Part shown: piece after piece, positions 37,601 through 52,269 of the stretch
How the letters are laid out: each line of letters starts with the position of its first letter
How positions within the stretch are numbered: the first letter of the stretch is position 1
Assembly: GCF_002994745.2 (NCBI RefSeq)
Contig: NC_037088.1
Span: 59,662,397-59,726,396 of the forward strand
DNA length: 64,000 nucleotides
Reading direction: 5' to 3'
From: Rosa chinensis
Taxonomy: Eukaryota > Streptophyta > Magnoliopsida > Rosales > Rosaceae
The notes under the pieces: generated by a model
The model's input: only the letters and a program-made list of their open reading frames with translations
Told to the model about the DNA's origin: nothing
Databases searched by the model: none
Translations under genes and position numbers: made by a program

Positions 37601-37650
37601 GCACAGAGCGCAGTGAGATCTCAAATGAATCTCATGAAGGCAACAATTAA
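34601..37650 (+). pseudogene. hAT transposase (BED finger, DUF659, hATC), broken
   Basis: The first frame (34601-35311) has a BED-type zinc finger: PAWKYV, CIFCFATFKSGGITRLKSH and a following HKSVKKC. Then come a stop at 35309-35311 and, after an apparent intron, the DUF659 region (MRDGWTGPTKMSILNF, IVTDNASAFKKA, WIPCAAHCIDLIFEDI). A second in-frame TGA ends it at 36148, immediately before DGMEAIHKIYKPLYEI, which continues the protein. The C-terminal dimerisation domain (NWSTF, KQRNRLAYQKMEKIVY) is shifted by one extra A at about 36941-36944. The acidic, Gly-rich tail is open to 37650. At least three lesions make an active product very unlikely. The order of domains is that of plant hAT transposases of the BED/DUF659 type. 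Confidence 0.88.
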
Positions 37651-38058
37651 TTTGGTTATGATGCTTATGGATATAATCAATATGGAGAAGTATATGATCA
37701 GTCATCCAGTTTGATTCATCCTTATTATCCCCTTATAGGGGAAATAGTCGGCAGCTCTAAAGAGATCTATAACTATCATGTTCATCACTACAATTCGCAC
37801 TATATGGGTCATATGTCTTGGTCCGATTATTGCATTTTTGTAGACCAGCTAGCGGCTTTTCAACCGCCTAGAGTCTCTTTTTGAATGTAGATGAAGTTGA
37901 CATTTATATGTATTTATATGTAGTTCTAAATTTCTAATAAATTGACTTTTTTCAAAAACGATATTTTCGTACCCTATATCCCCGATATTTCAGATATCTC
38001 CCTTTTTCAAAGTACCAATAGATATGAAGATACTGATATTTAAAACCTTGGCTCCACC

Positions 38059-38240
38059 CCTTATTAATAACATAGTTTAATTAACAAGCTTTCAAAAAAG
38101 TAAGAGGTGGCGGGGCACCCTTTATGCAAAGGGCAGCTCCGTCCCTTATGGTCTTTGAAGAAGAAATGCCTAGCAATCAAACAAATTTTGCATTATTACA
38201 ATTTATGCTCTCTATATATTACTATTGCAGATAAAAAGCC
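38059..38240. repeat. Right unit of the tandem duplication split by the hAT element
   Basis: Partner of 33115-33338 (see there). Confidence 0.8.
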
Positions 38241-39395
38241 TTGCTAATGCAACCATATAATTTGGCATGAAGTTCACAATTGCCAATTACTGAAAACTAA
38301 AGCAAACATATAATAACAGATATAAAATTGTAACCAAGCATCCCCTTTGGTTTCATTCCCAATTCATAACCGAAAAGTTTTCTAGTCCTGTTTGACACAA
38401 ACATGATATGATATGACTCTATAAACATGTACGTACTAGTTTTGATTAACTTGGTGTGTTGGCATTCCATACAAAACGGGAAATTACCTTTGGGGTTAAT
38501 GGGTTTAATATCTTTTATTCATTTTAAGATATTTTTCTTGTGATACAAATTGTATTAATTATTGATTCTCTAAGTATTTTAGGATTTGGTGTCCTTAATT
38601 ATTAATTTTTTGTTAATACAAAAAGGTTTTGTTTTTGCTTGTAGAAGGTGGATTAGGGTATATAGCTGTGTTGGCTGGTTTGTTTGACAGCAGCTAGTCT
38701 TGTGGGTGAAAAACAAGCGGCAATAGAGAGAACTTGGAAGACAAGAAGAGTTGGTGGCATCTTGCATGTTTGATAATTGAGTCTACATATGAGTCAAAAC
38801 ACTTGATCTATGTTGAAGCGTTCTTGATCATTGTTTCATATGCTTAACTTCTCTTGAGATCAATAGAGGAGCTGTGAAGAAAGGAGAGCGATATTTGGTG
38901 ATCGTTCAAGTGAAGAAGGAGTTCAAGACGGAAGACAAACTTGGTATTAGTTTTCATCTAATCATTGTAGCCAAGCTAGTGCTATTCAAGTTTGTAAAGA
39001 ACATATCCTTCATCATAAGTTAATTCTTATTTTGGGTTCTCAAGAGTAAGAGCCCCGCAGTGTTTTTAATCTCAAAAGTTGAGATTTTCACTGCGTAACC
39101 AAAAACTGGTGTTCTGTTGGTTATTTTTTGGTTTCTGCCCGGTAGGGATTGATACGTGCCTTGCAATCCCCATTTTCCAGAAAAACATTTCATCCTTGTA
39201 TTTTCAAAAAACAAACAGTGAATGGTTGGGTGGATAGGAGTTCATATCAAATTGGGTGTCTTACATATCTTATCAAGTAAAAAGATGCCTCGATCATAAT
39301 ATTTATCATATCGAATTGAGTTTCTAATTATATATTAACTGCGTATCTTGTTCAAGTAGTGTCTCATAGTCTCAAGCTTCCCAAAATTTTACTAA
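38241..39395. other. Intergenic, no gene recognised
   Basis: AT-rich DNA. The open frames at 38579-38767 and 39020-39214 (minus) have no recognisable domain. Confidence 0.5.
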
Positions 39396-39404
39396 TAAAA
39401 AATT

Positions 39405-39789
39405 GGGCTAAATACAAATTACTACCCTGTGGTTTAGGTCCAAAATCAATTCAGTCCCTCAACTTCTAATTTCATCAAAAACACCCATGCACTTTCAATT
39501 TTGATCTAATAGGTCCAATTTTTAAGTTTTCGTACAATTGAGTTATTTAACTTGTTAATGTGGCTCATATATGGCCTATGTTTTATGATGTGGTGTCGAT
39601 GTGGTCTGCATAGTCAATTTAGGAGTGAGTCCTACTATTAAAATAATTAGTTTTTCAATAAATAATCTAACTATAACTTGAACTCATAACAGAATATTCA
39701 CGAATTGGACCTATTAGATCAAAATTGAAAGTGCAGGGACTGAATTGATTTTGGACCTAAACCACAGGGTACTAACTAGTATTTAGCCT
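39405..39789. mobile_element. Mutator-like MITE
   Basis: 385 bp. The left end GGGCTAAATAC and the right end GTATTTAGCCT are inverted partners apart from the outermost base. The homology extends inward through CCCTGTGGTTTAGGTCCAAA and its complement, then GCACTTTCAATTTTGATCTA and its complement. The 9 bp TAAAAAATT occurs on both sides (39396-39404, 39790-39798). There is no coding content. Confidence 0.8.
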
Positions 39790-40017
39790 TAAAAAATTTG
39801 AGACCAAACAAGTTTACCCTACCTACAATCACATGCCGACTGTACGTCTTAATCTTTGATTCAATTGGCTACGTTTCTTCTTGTTTATGGTTTGGTATTA
39901 CTTTTTGTTGTTTCTTTTGAGGAGTTTTAGTTTCGTGTCCCTCTTATGTGTTACCTATTTCGTATAATATATTTTTTAATTTTTCATTAAAAAAAGAAAG
40001 AAAGTTATATACAGTTA

Positions 40018-40039
40018 TACACACACACACACACACACA
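40018..40039. repeat. (AC)n microsatellite
   Basis: About eleven AC units. Confidence 0.9.
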
Positions 40040-40118
40040 GTCCTTCTTAGCTAAAGACGTCCTTACCTTAGCTTAGGAACGGATTTTCAGTTTTTGACAA
40101 CTTTTCGATCACATATAG

Positions 40119-40519
40119 AGGACCTTTCCACTAAGGGATCCCTTTTTTGGTCTTTTCTAGGGATAGGGCATTAGACCAACTTTTCGATCACATTTCACAC
40201 TCTCAACCATTCAGTTTTTAGGTCCTAATGTGTAGATCACCTCTGCAAATTTTTAGTCAAATCGGTGATCGTTAAGGTATCAAACTAGATTAGATCAATG
40301 AACGAACCGAATCTGTCCAACCTGAACTGTTCATACATATAATTGTAAATCACAGTTTTGAATGCCTTAAAGGTAATCAATTTGGCTGAAAATTCGTTGA
40401 GGTGATCTACACATTAGGACCTAAAAATTGAACGGTTGAGATGTCAAAATATGATCGAAAAGTTGGTCTAATACCCTATCCCTAAAAAAGACCCAAAAAA
40501 AGGATCCCTCACTAGAAGG

Positions 40520-40523
<4 letters not shown>
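40119..40523. repeat. Long inverted repeat able to form a hairpin
   Basis: The arm 40119-40258 is complementary to about 40390-40523 with few mismatches; both share TAGACCAACTTTTCGATCA and TAGGTCCTAATGTGTAGATC (in opposite orientation). A loop of about 130 bp separates them. I found no clear target duplication because a (TA)n tract adjoins the right end. It is probably a MITE; a transcript would fold into a long near-perfect stem. Confidence 0.8.

Positions 40524-40558
<35 letters not shown>
40524..40558. repeat. (TA)n microsatellite
   Basis: Follows the hairpin repeat directly. Confidence 0.85.
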
Positions 40559-40561
<3 letters not shown>

Positions 40562-40940
40562 GGGATGAAACAAGATTAGCTCCTCGGAAGTAGACGATTT
40601 AGGGATCAAGTCCTACCCTCAAACCCGAAGGTTAATGGTCTACTACGTTTTGGAAGCCCAAGGCCCGACCCCCTATTTATGTTTATTATTGAAAAAAAAA
40701 TAGCAGTACATAACGGGGAGGACTTAGAAACCAAAACCCCGTGGAGAAACACATTTGAAATGAAGTAAAGCAAAAAATACAGGAAAAAGCCCAAAATCAT
40801 GATCCACGGTAAGAAATTCTTGATGAAGCATCAAAGCTAAGACATTGCAATAAAAAGCAAGGTGCCTCATCCTACCAAAAATTGCCAACATGGTCTGATC
40901 CATAATAGCAAGAGCATCCGCAAGAGCGTTCCCTCATAAG
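40559..40940 (-). pseudogene. LINE 3' remnant with RNase H tail
   Basis: On minus the text reads GNALADALAIMDQTMLAIFG, then more open frame, matching the (A/N)xLADALA end of LINE RNase H domains. Only the last part of the element is present. The boundaries are approximate. Confidence 0.5.
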
Positions 40941-41142
40941 TGGTGTCCCATATGTGTTCAACCAAATATAAAATTATGTAAATAAGTTAGTTTTTCATGG
41001 CAAGCTGAAACAAGTAAGCAAATAAGAAATAGATCATAGATGAAATATTAGAGACATATATTATTATAATTGTGCCCATAGACTTGGACATTTCCAATAT
41101 TTTTGCTTTCGCTTACATTTTATTACATGACACACCTCTTAA

Positions 41143-44703
<3,561 letters not shown>

Positions 44704-44773
44704 ACTATTACTCTGTATGGTGCTACTAGCTAGAGGCATTGCTCTCATTGTCTCATCTAGAAACTTCAACATG

Positions 44774-44781
44774 TATTTATA
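44774..44781 (-). promoter_or_regulatory. TATA box of the subtilase gene
   Basis: TATAAATA on minus, ending 71 bp before the chosen start codon. This spacing places the transcript start at about 44745-44750, between the box and the ATG at 44703. It argues against the longer N-terminus that an ATG at 44772 would give. Confidence 0.55.
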
Positions 44782-45110
44782 GCAGGAATTGTTCGAGCAA
44801 GTATAAGGTGAAAAAGTAAAGCTTCAAAGCTCAAACTTTTTCATGTAAGCTAGCCAAAAGTTTAAGGCTTCTACGTACGTACAATTCTGGATGCATGTAA
44901 TTTTATTCAAAACAATAGTAAATATCATGGATTTCATTAAGAATAGGATAAACCCAAAAACGGTTCTTAAAATGGAAGTGCTGCAACATAAAATTATGGG
45001 ATAATTGACCATTTTTCATCCACATTTAGCAAAGACGATTGAGTATCAAAGGATAAAAGCTCATACAAAATAAGATAAATTTGCATTTATGGAAATTTAA
45101 TAATAACTTT
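44782..45110. other. Upstream DNA of the subtilase gene
   Basis: AT-rich promoter-side sequence with no other feature recognised. Confidence 0.4.
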
Positions 45111-45135
45111 TGAAACCGACAATTATTATTATTAT

Positions 45136-45316
45136 TATTATTTTTTGACTGTGTCAAGGGGAACCCAAAGGCTTTCTAGGCCCAATATAAACTCATTCGG
45201 CGCATGTGAAATGCTCAAACTGTGCATTGCAGCACAATGTCTGACCACTTTGACAGCTTCGGGGTTCGAACCTAAGTTGGGAGCACACCCAACTAGGCAA
45301 GAACCACTAGGCCATT
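45136..45316 (-). mobile_element. tRNA-derived SINE
   Basis: On minus the element starts near TGGCCTAGTGGTTCTTG (box A type) and has AGGTTCGAACCCC (box B) about 40 bases on, the internal RNA polymerase III promoter of tRNA-related SINEs. It ends in an AATAAT-type run. The 15 bp GAAACCGACAATTAT is found on both sides (45112-45126 and 45342-45356), but a local 40 bp duplication on the right prevents a clean target-duplication call. Confidence 0.7.
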
Positions 45317-45356
45317 TATATACAACACCAAATTTTCTGTTGAAACCGACAATTAT

Positions 45357-47031
45357 ATATACAACACCAAATTTGCTGTTGCATTTTGCTAATTAACTTC
45401 CAACCTGGTGACAGATGAAATGCAAAGCAATATTGACGTTGTACGTCTACGTTATAGTTGCATAATTTTGGCTAATTATTTCTATCCTCGTGAGTTGCAT
45501 GGATGACATGAAAGCAAATGAATTATGGTGCTTCTGTTTCTCGTCTTTCCTTGGTGTGGACCTCGGCCTCACTAGGTTCACAAACACATGTAGTATCAAA
45601 GCAGAAGCATGTGATCGAGTTGGAGAATATATGTACTTTCCTATGCATCTTTTGCCATACAGTGTCCAAAGTGGAAGCATAATTAGCAAACAAATCAACA
45701 TTTCGTGTGCTGCTTTAGATTTGCTTTAGATATTTGATGTTGATCTGCTTTGGACTGTCAGGGACCCGAGAGAATTATGGAAGAGATAAAAAGAGGTCTC
45801 TATACTCTTTCAATACTTTTTCCCAGTGATATGAACCATAAATTGGAAAACAAAAGTAAAGACAATCTTTGTGGGAATAAAGCGGAAAGATTTCGTGAAT
45901 TGTTTATGGCACTTTGGTCATGTCATGAGAGTATGATTGATTTGTATGCAAAATATGACACTAATTAACGGATTAATCCCATGAATTATGTATAATGTAT
46001 CTATGGAGATACATAACCCATAATTAAATATATTTTGGGTGGAATGATGATATAGTTTAGCAATGAAACTGTTGAAGAGTATTGACTTTAGTGTGTCTTG
46101 TCAAACTAAGATTAGTTTTATAGTTGTAATAGGAGAGAATTCCCGATTCAGGTTAGAATAAGAATTCTTATACTCCAAAAAATTATACTTTGTAATCTCT
46201 ATATATAGAGCTCATATTATCAATCAAAAGACAACAACTCTCTCTACAATCTCTTTGCATCCTAATATCCTAAAACAGAAAATAATTTGCCATTATTGAA
46301 TTTCCTTGGTTGTGAGCTGATCAATTTCCATAGTCCGTTGGAGGCAATCGTTACTCCTAGCTACTTGTTCCCCAGTTTCAAAATCTCTTCGGGTTTATTT
46401 ATATGGTCTTTGAAACTGATTCGTTATATATTTTTGGTGATGTATTGAGCTTACCCAAGAATTGTGGAATAAGTAAAATGTCCCCTGTTTTTCTGCTGCA
46501 AAATTCAATTCCCTTTTTGCATCACCTTCTCACGACAGTACGACATGGGGGGAGCTTTGTTTGAGCGCGTACTTTATCAACACCCATGTATTCCTATAAC
46601 CATTTCACCTTCTTATTATTGACTTGTCCGACCCATTGTCGATACATTTGTTGAATCAGAATCTGATGATCGACGTTTCAGTAATCTTGTTCTTTATCTG
46701 AAAACAAATCATTTTGAGTTTTGACTATGTAACTACCTCTCTCTTAACTTTTTGCTCAAAGTGTGTGACCTTCACCAAAAATCTTCTGCAAATGATCAAT
46801 AACCTCCGAGTTATCGGAGGTTCCACAGACTAAAAAGAGGAGAGAAAACAAGTTCAACAAGTAGTGGCACTCATTTATATGAAAAATAGCTACTAAATGA
46901 TACTTTTGAGTTTTAGAATACAAGCTGAAAGGTGAGTTGATTTACATGAAAGGAGATGGAATACAAGTTGGGATAAGAAAACAGCTTGAATATACAACCA
47001 AAAAAGGAAAAACAAAATATAGTACATGATA
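45357..47031. other. Intergenic; possible solo LTR at about 46020-46330
   Basis: No gene is recognised. Around 46180-46260 a CTCTATATATAGAGCTC box followed by an ATCAATCAAAAGACAAC-type stretch resembles an LTR promoter/R region, but I could not find matching ends or a target duplication. The other open frames here are short and featureless. Confidence 0.35.
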
Positions 47032-47039
47032 GCCTCCAT

Positions 47040-49972
47040 CAGTGGCGGAGCCAGGAATTTAGGTTCACTGGGGCACAAAAAAAAAAATATATATATACAT
47101 ACAAAATCTTTAAATGTAGTTTATATCTATTACAATGGTAATTGCCCTCGACGAGATTTCATATTTTGAAATCGTTGCATGATAGCTTCATCATCTATGC
47201 TAGTAAAAATGTCCTTCTCAATATATGAAATCAAGCAATCATTCACAAACTCGTCACCCATTCGACTACGTAAACGAGTCTTCACAATATTCATAGCAGA
47301 AAATACTCTCTCTACACTTGCAGTCGCAACTGGTAGAATCAATGCTAGTGTCAAAAGCAAGTACACCAGTGGATATGTCACATCTTTTTTTTGTCTGAAC
47401 CATCTTTTTTGCAAGATCAGAAATTCCCTGCAATTCAGAAAACTCAATGTTGGAGCGCATGTCTACTATGTAATTTTCAAGTTGATCATCAAGTACCTCT
47501 AGATCATGTGCAGAAAAATCCTGAGGATAATATTGGGCCAACTTTATCAACTTTTCTTTGTCAAAAGCTGAGAATGAATTTCCCGGGTTCAAACATGACA
47601 TACAAAGAAGCAACTCAGTATTCTTCTCATTGAAACGATCATCCAACTCTTGAAGCTGATTATCAATAACAGTATAAAACAACTGAACACGGTAATGATG
47701 CAAGTTTGTGATCACTTAAGCATTGCGCTTTGATTTCCCTTGAGCTACAAAACATTCATCCATGTTTAGAACTTCAATAGAATGCTTCTCACAAAAAATT
47801 GTAATTTGTGCAAGTAAAGAATCCCAACCACTCTCTCTCATTGCCTGCAGTCTTTCCTTGCATACAGTAACCAAGTTCATAGCATTCACAATATCTTGAT
47901 CTTTCTTTTGCAGTGCTTTTGACAAATCATTTGTGATTCCCAACACTTTTCTCATCAAGTGCAGACAGAAAATGAATTCATATGATCACATATAATCCAA
48001 TAAAACCCTTGCTTCTAGCTTTTGTTCAGAACTTGTTCCATCCATTCTGACAACCTCGAGTACAGCTATCACAGATTTGAACATTCTAGACAAGCTAATT
48101 AATGTATCATAATGAGAGCTCCATTGTGTATCACTAGTTCGCTTCACACTAGTTTCCTAATTCAAGCCTTGACCACTTGAAAGCTTATTGTTTTCTAGTG
48201 CTTCTAATATGTCATCACCATGTTTTTCTCGAAGAATGTCTCGTCTTTTAGCTGATGCTCCAACCACATTCACCACATTACCAACCAAAGTAAAGAAATC
48301 TGAAACCAAATCATGATTCTTGGCCACTGCTACCAAAGCTAACTGTAGTTGATGAGCAAAACAATGCACATAAAAAGCACATTTATTTTCATTCAAAATA
48401 AGTGTTTTCAAACCATTCATCTCACCTCTCATATTACTTGCTCCATCATATCCTTGACCTTGTTGTCTTGAAATGCTTAATCTATGTCTACATAAAAAAT
48501 CATCAATAGCTTCCTTTAGTGTGATAGCATTGGTATTCGTAACATGCTCAATACCCACAAAGCGCTCAATCACATTTCCATCATCCACATACCGTAGTAC
48601 AATGGCCATTTGCTCCTTTGAGGACAAATCTCGAGATTCATCAACAAGAATGGCAAATAAAGAATCACCAAGTTCACTAGCAATTGTATTGACAATTTCA
48701 ACTGAAATAGCACTTACAATGTGCTTCTGAATATCAGGTGATGTTAACTTCAAATTTTCAGGAGCATTTTTCAATGTGACAGCTTTTATATCTTCATTAT
48801 AACCGCATAACCATTCCAAAATTTCAAGAAAATTTCCTCAATTATTTGAATTTTCAGATTCATCGTGCCCACGAAATGGAAGTCCTTGCTTCAAAAGAAT
48901 TCTAACGACACAGATTGATGCACTTAAGCAAGTCTGGTAGTCAATCCGATCTTGGCTTGTATGATTTGACAATATGGTTTCAATCCGTTGTTTTTGATTT
49001 AGTAACGCTTCACAATTTCTTTGAGCCTTGTTATGGGTACTGTTTGGCCCTCCAATATGACCATATACTATACTCTTCTTCTTCCAGTTCTTAAATCCGT
49101 CACCCACAAAAGTATCACCACCTCCTTTTTTAAAAAGATAACAACATAGACAATATGCAGCATCGTTTTTAATGCTGTACTCTAACCAAGTAGGAAAATC
49201 ATCAAACCACTCTTTAACAAATCTTCTTTTCTTTCTCCCAAATTCTGTGATAGGAAACTCATGAGCTCTAGGTTGACAAGGACCTTTTTGTAGATAATAT
49301 CTGCGTACTTCATCTTGAACATTAGGATGATAACTTGAAATTGGAGGACGATTTCCAGGATCAGAAGGATATTTTTCATTACTTTCAGGACAAGGCTTCT
49401 CTGAATTACTATCATTCTTCTTTGTTTTTTTTTTGCGGGAGATGAATCCAATGAGCTATTTGTACCCGATGACTCTTCCGCACCAGAATTTTCTTTTCTT
49501 TTAAAGTACCTTAACATATTTGAATGAAGAATAGAGTTGTATTGAGAACCAAAAGAAACGAATACAACAACACTCTTCACAAAAGAATTGATTGAGAATC
49601 ATTACTTGACAATGTATATATATATACATGTTTTTTTTAATCCTTTTCTTGTTAGACTTGAAAATCCGTAAATAATAAGGAAATAGGAATCATTAATCCT
49701 TTTTCTATTAGTAAAAAAACTAGAAAAAAAAATATTATATAAAGTTAAAGGAAGTCAAACGTGAGACCCACGTTTCTCAAACAATCTCAATGAAAAGAAC
49801 TGAAGGAGAGCACGTGAAGTACTCTCTTGACATAATATTTTTTTATTATATAATAAAGATCTTATATTAATATAATATTAATACTATATATATATATATA
49901 TATATTAATTTTTTTATTGAAAATGTGAGTGGGGCACGAGACCCACTGGGCCCCTGCCTCCCTCCGCCTCTG
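47040..49972 (-). mobile_element. hAT transposon of the TTF-finger/DUF4371 type, decayed
   Basis: 2,933 bp. The left end CAGTGGCGGAGCCAGGAATT and the inverse of the right end, CAGAGGCGGAGGGAGGCAGG, are imperfect terminal repeats with a shared GGGGCAC further in. The 8 bp GCCTCCAT stands on both sides (47032-47039 and 49973-49980). The interior is a broken transposase on minus. Confidence 0.92.
47130..49580 (-). pseudogene. hAT transposase (zinc finger MYM-like), multiple stops
   Basis: Reading on minus: MLRYFKRKENSGAEESSG, a frameshift near the A/T run at about 49430, then YHPNVQDEVRRYYLQKGPCQ (the TTF-type finger start) and EYSIKNDAAYCLCCYLF. Next comes a DUF4371 region (LFAILVDESRDLSSKEQMAI, GYDGASNMRGEMNG, YVHCFAHQLQLALVAVA) and finally the dimerisation domain (YPLVYLLLTLALILPVATAS, VERVFSAMNIVKTRLRSRMG). 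Stops at about 48838, 48157, 47956 and 47716 interrupt the frame. In length and order it matches the plant zinc finger MYM-type protein 1-like transposases. No intact product is possible. Confidence 0.88.
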
Positions 49973-49980
49973 GCCTCCAT

Positions 49981-50217
49981 TTAACAAGATCTGCTTGAGC
50001 ACCAAAACCGTTGAGAAGAGAAGTCTAAGCTACTGCCGGAGCTGCTGTTTTTCTTTTGTGGGGAGATTTAAATTCTCTCATCAGCTCATCTTAGTTTTCC
50101 AAGTTGTCATGACATTTGATATTCTCATCTGTGTAATGGTTCCAGAAAATGGATGAGGAACTTGACGAAAATGAAGAACGATGAGGGAACAAAAAGAGCA
50201 ACAGCAGTTGCATACCT
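49981..50217. other. Short intergenic gap
   Basis: Nothing recognised between the hAT element and the next LTR. Confidence 0.4.
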
Positions 50218-50499
50218 TGTTAGGATCAGAATCCATGAAAGCAATTGAAACAAGTAAATTAAAGGAAATTTAAAGAAAATCATTCAAACAAGATTCATAT
50301 TCATTGACAATCTCTTACAATGGAGGCAGATTGCCTTATATAGCTCTACTACCCATCCCTAAATACCTGTTTACAAGATAACCCGACCCAAGTCCAATTA
50401 CCATATAATTATAGATCCCAAAATGGATAAGTAGCCTATTTGGGTAACTGAAGACTGTAGCCCAAAATAATAAGGAATTATAGAATAGGAGTCCTAACA
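50218..50499 (-). mobile_element. Orphan 3' LTR with adjoining polypurine tract
   Basis: 282 bp with perfect ends TGTTAGGA...TCCTAACA on either strand. Just right of it (upstream on minus) is CAAGGGGGGAA, a polypurine tract, so it is the 3' LTR of a minus-oriented retrotransposon. TATATAAGGC at about 50330 (minus) is a plausible promoter. I found no second copy in the window and no 5 bp target duplication, so the element is truncated. The body, if any, is in the next stretch. Confidence 0.6.
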
Positions 50500-52265
50500 T
50501 TCCCCCCTTGAATAAAGGCAATGTCCTCCTCCTCAGGCCTTAAATATGCAACAATAGAGAAATGAGCCCAGACTTCTTCAGCAGAAACCATTCCACTCAC
50601 ATTCATTGCTTTTATCATCTCATCTGCTTCAACCATCCATTCTTCTATAACCAACCCAGCAGTCAACAACCTGTAAGGTGGCATGGTTAAAATTATACCA
50701 TTATCCAACATCTTATGACTCTTCTCTAGGAGTCAGAAACAAAAGCACTTGAGTAGTCTTTTGTTTAGGAATAGAAGAAGCATGTCATGTAGCATATTCA
50801 TCACATAGAACTGGTGTTGTGGAGATCCCCTTCCCAAGCTCTTCAAATTAGGATGTCCTAACCAAAAGTATGAGTATAGTTACTTTTCTACTAGCATAAC
50901 CTTTGGGAACGATAGAAAATGCAGGGACAGGGAACACCAAAGGCCTCTCACTTGTTATATGAACAACATGTTTGTAAAGGAATAGCAAGATCACAAGAAC
51001 ATCCACTTTACATTCAACCATGAACTTGTCAGCTTGGGAATGCTTTGCTGCACCCTTGCAAATCATGGTAAGAACAGATTGTGTGGTCTCATTAGTGCAG
51101 ATCATGGTAAGAACAGATTGTGGGGTCGCATTGTCCATAATCATAAAATCCTATTCCGAAATATAATCCAGTTGCCAATATCTCTATCAAACTATAACAT
51201 GAGGAATATCATAGTTGAACAACGGAAGACACCATAATGTAGAGTAGACCGTGTGAAAATTTTCATCGACAATTTGCAAGACAAACATAAGACCATAGTC
51301 AAAAGCAACTTGGAAAATGCCCATGTATAAGTGGTTTCCAGTAAAATCACCTTTGTGTACAGCCAATACATTTTAGAGTGATCTGTGTGTGAATATGAGT
51401 TGGTAATGTACAATTCTGCACCAAAATGACAAACAAGTCTAATAGCAATTGCTCCAGTGGGAATGATGTGAGATACATTATCAAACATGAGCTCTATTTT
51501 CAATAATACATCACCAATTAACATCTAAGCCTTGGTCACAATCAAACCATGCAAGTTAGTACCCAAACTTTTAAACGTAACAATGGTGTAGGAAGCCAAA
51601 TCCAAAAGGTGGCTATCTCTTTCTTTGTCATGTAATGTCGAGGAAATTCCACTATTTGAGGTGGCATTAATTTCTCTACAAGGTGCATATGTAGAGACAA
51701 CACATAAGCAACATAGAAGATAGCCGCAGGGAAAATAACATCAAGTGCTGCTTTCTTGTTGTTCGACATATTTGCAAAGATCATACTCAAAGATTCAAAG
51801 ACATGTGAGGTGGTTCCCAGTGCAAAATATGGTAACGTAAGAAGTGAAGTATTCTTGCTAATACTGCACTTATATTCATGAATCAATAGCAACCAAGCAT
51901 GGAAAATTAGATGCACAACAGATTGGATAGTAATAATAGTCATTGAAACAAATCGACCATAAGTGTACCTTGAAGAAGAGAACTCGATCTGAATTGATTT
52001 GGAGAAAATCAATAACTAATTCATCAATACAAAAAGTGTTAGAACCAATCAGTATATACGTACAGGAACAATATATATATATACATATATATACATATAT
52101 ATATATAATACAGATATGGAATATAACCAGAATATATAACAGTGGGTGAACAAATTGAAATCAAATAGCATTAAGCAGAAATTGAAATTTACTAACTTGA
52201 TCAGATAGAGGCCTGCAATGCAGTGACCTAAGACAGAAATTCGCCCCCACTTGTGCTGCAGTTTT
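50500..52265. other. Decayed retroelement-like or unknown DNA
   Basis: Several minus-strand open frames (50711-50478, 52012-51542, 51524-51192) lack recognisable domains; part may be the eroded body of the LTR element to the left. ATCATGGTAAGAACAGATTG is repeated at 51062 and 51101 (39 bp period). A (TA)n tract spans about 52072-52107. Confidence 0.35.
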
Positions 52266-52269
52266 GGAC

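Larger units (their letters stand above)
33347..38050 (+). mobile_element. hAT transposon, decayed
   Basis: 4,704 bp, starting CAAGGTTTTAAAT and ending ATTTAAAACCTTG, flanked by the 8 bp GCTCCACC at 33339-33346 and 38051-38058. Short TIRs and an 8 bp duplication define the hAT superfamily. The subterminal left region (33360-33530) is packed with CGATAT/ATATCG motifs and the right end (37960-38035) repeats them, as expected for transposase binding sites. The transposase gene inside carries stops and a frameshift. Confidence 0.92.

Noticed and set aside
44704..44772. Longer N-terminus of the subtilase from the ATG at 44772
   Set aside because: That ATG overlaps a TATA-box-like TATAAATA, and the shorter start gives a standard signal peptide.
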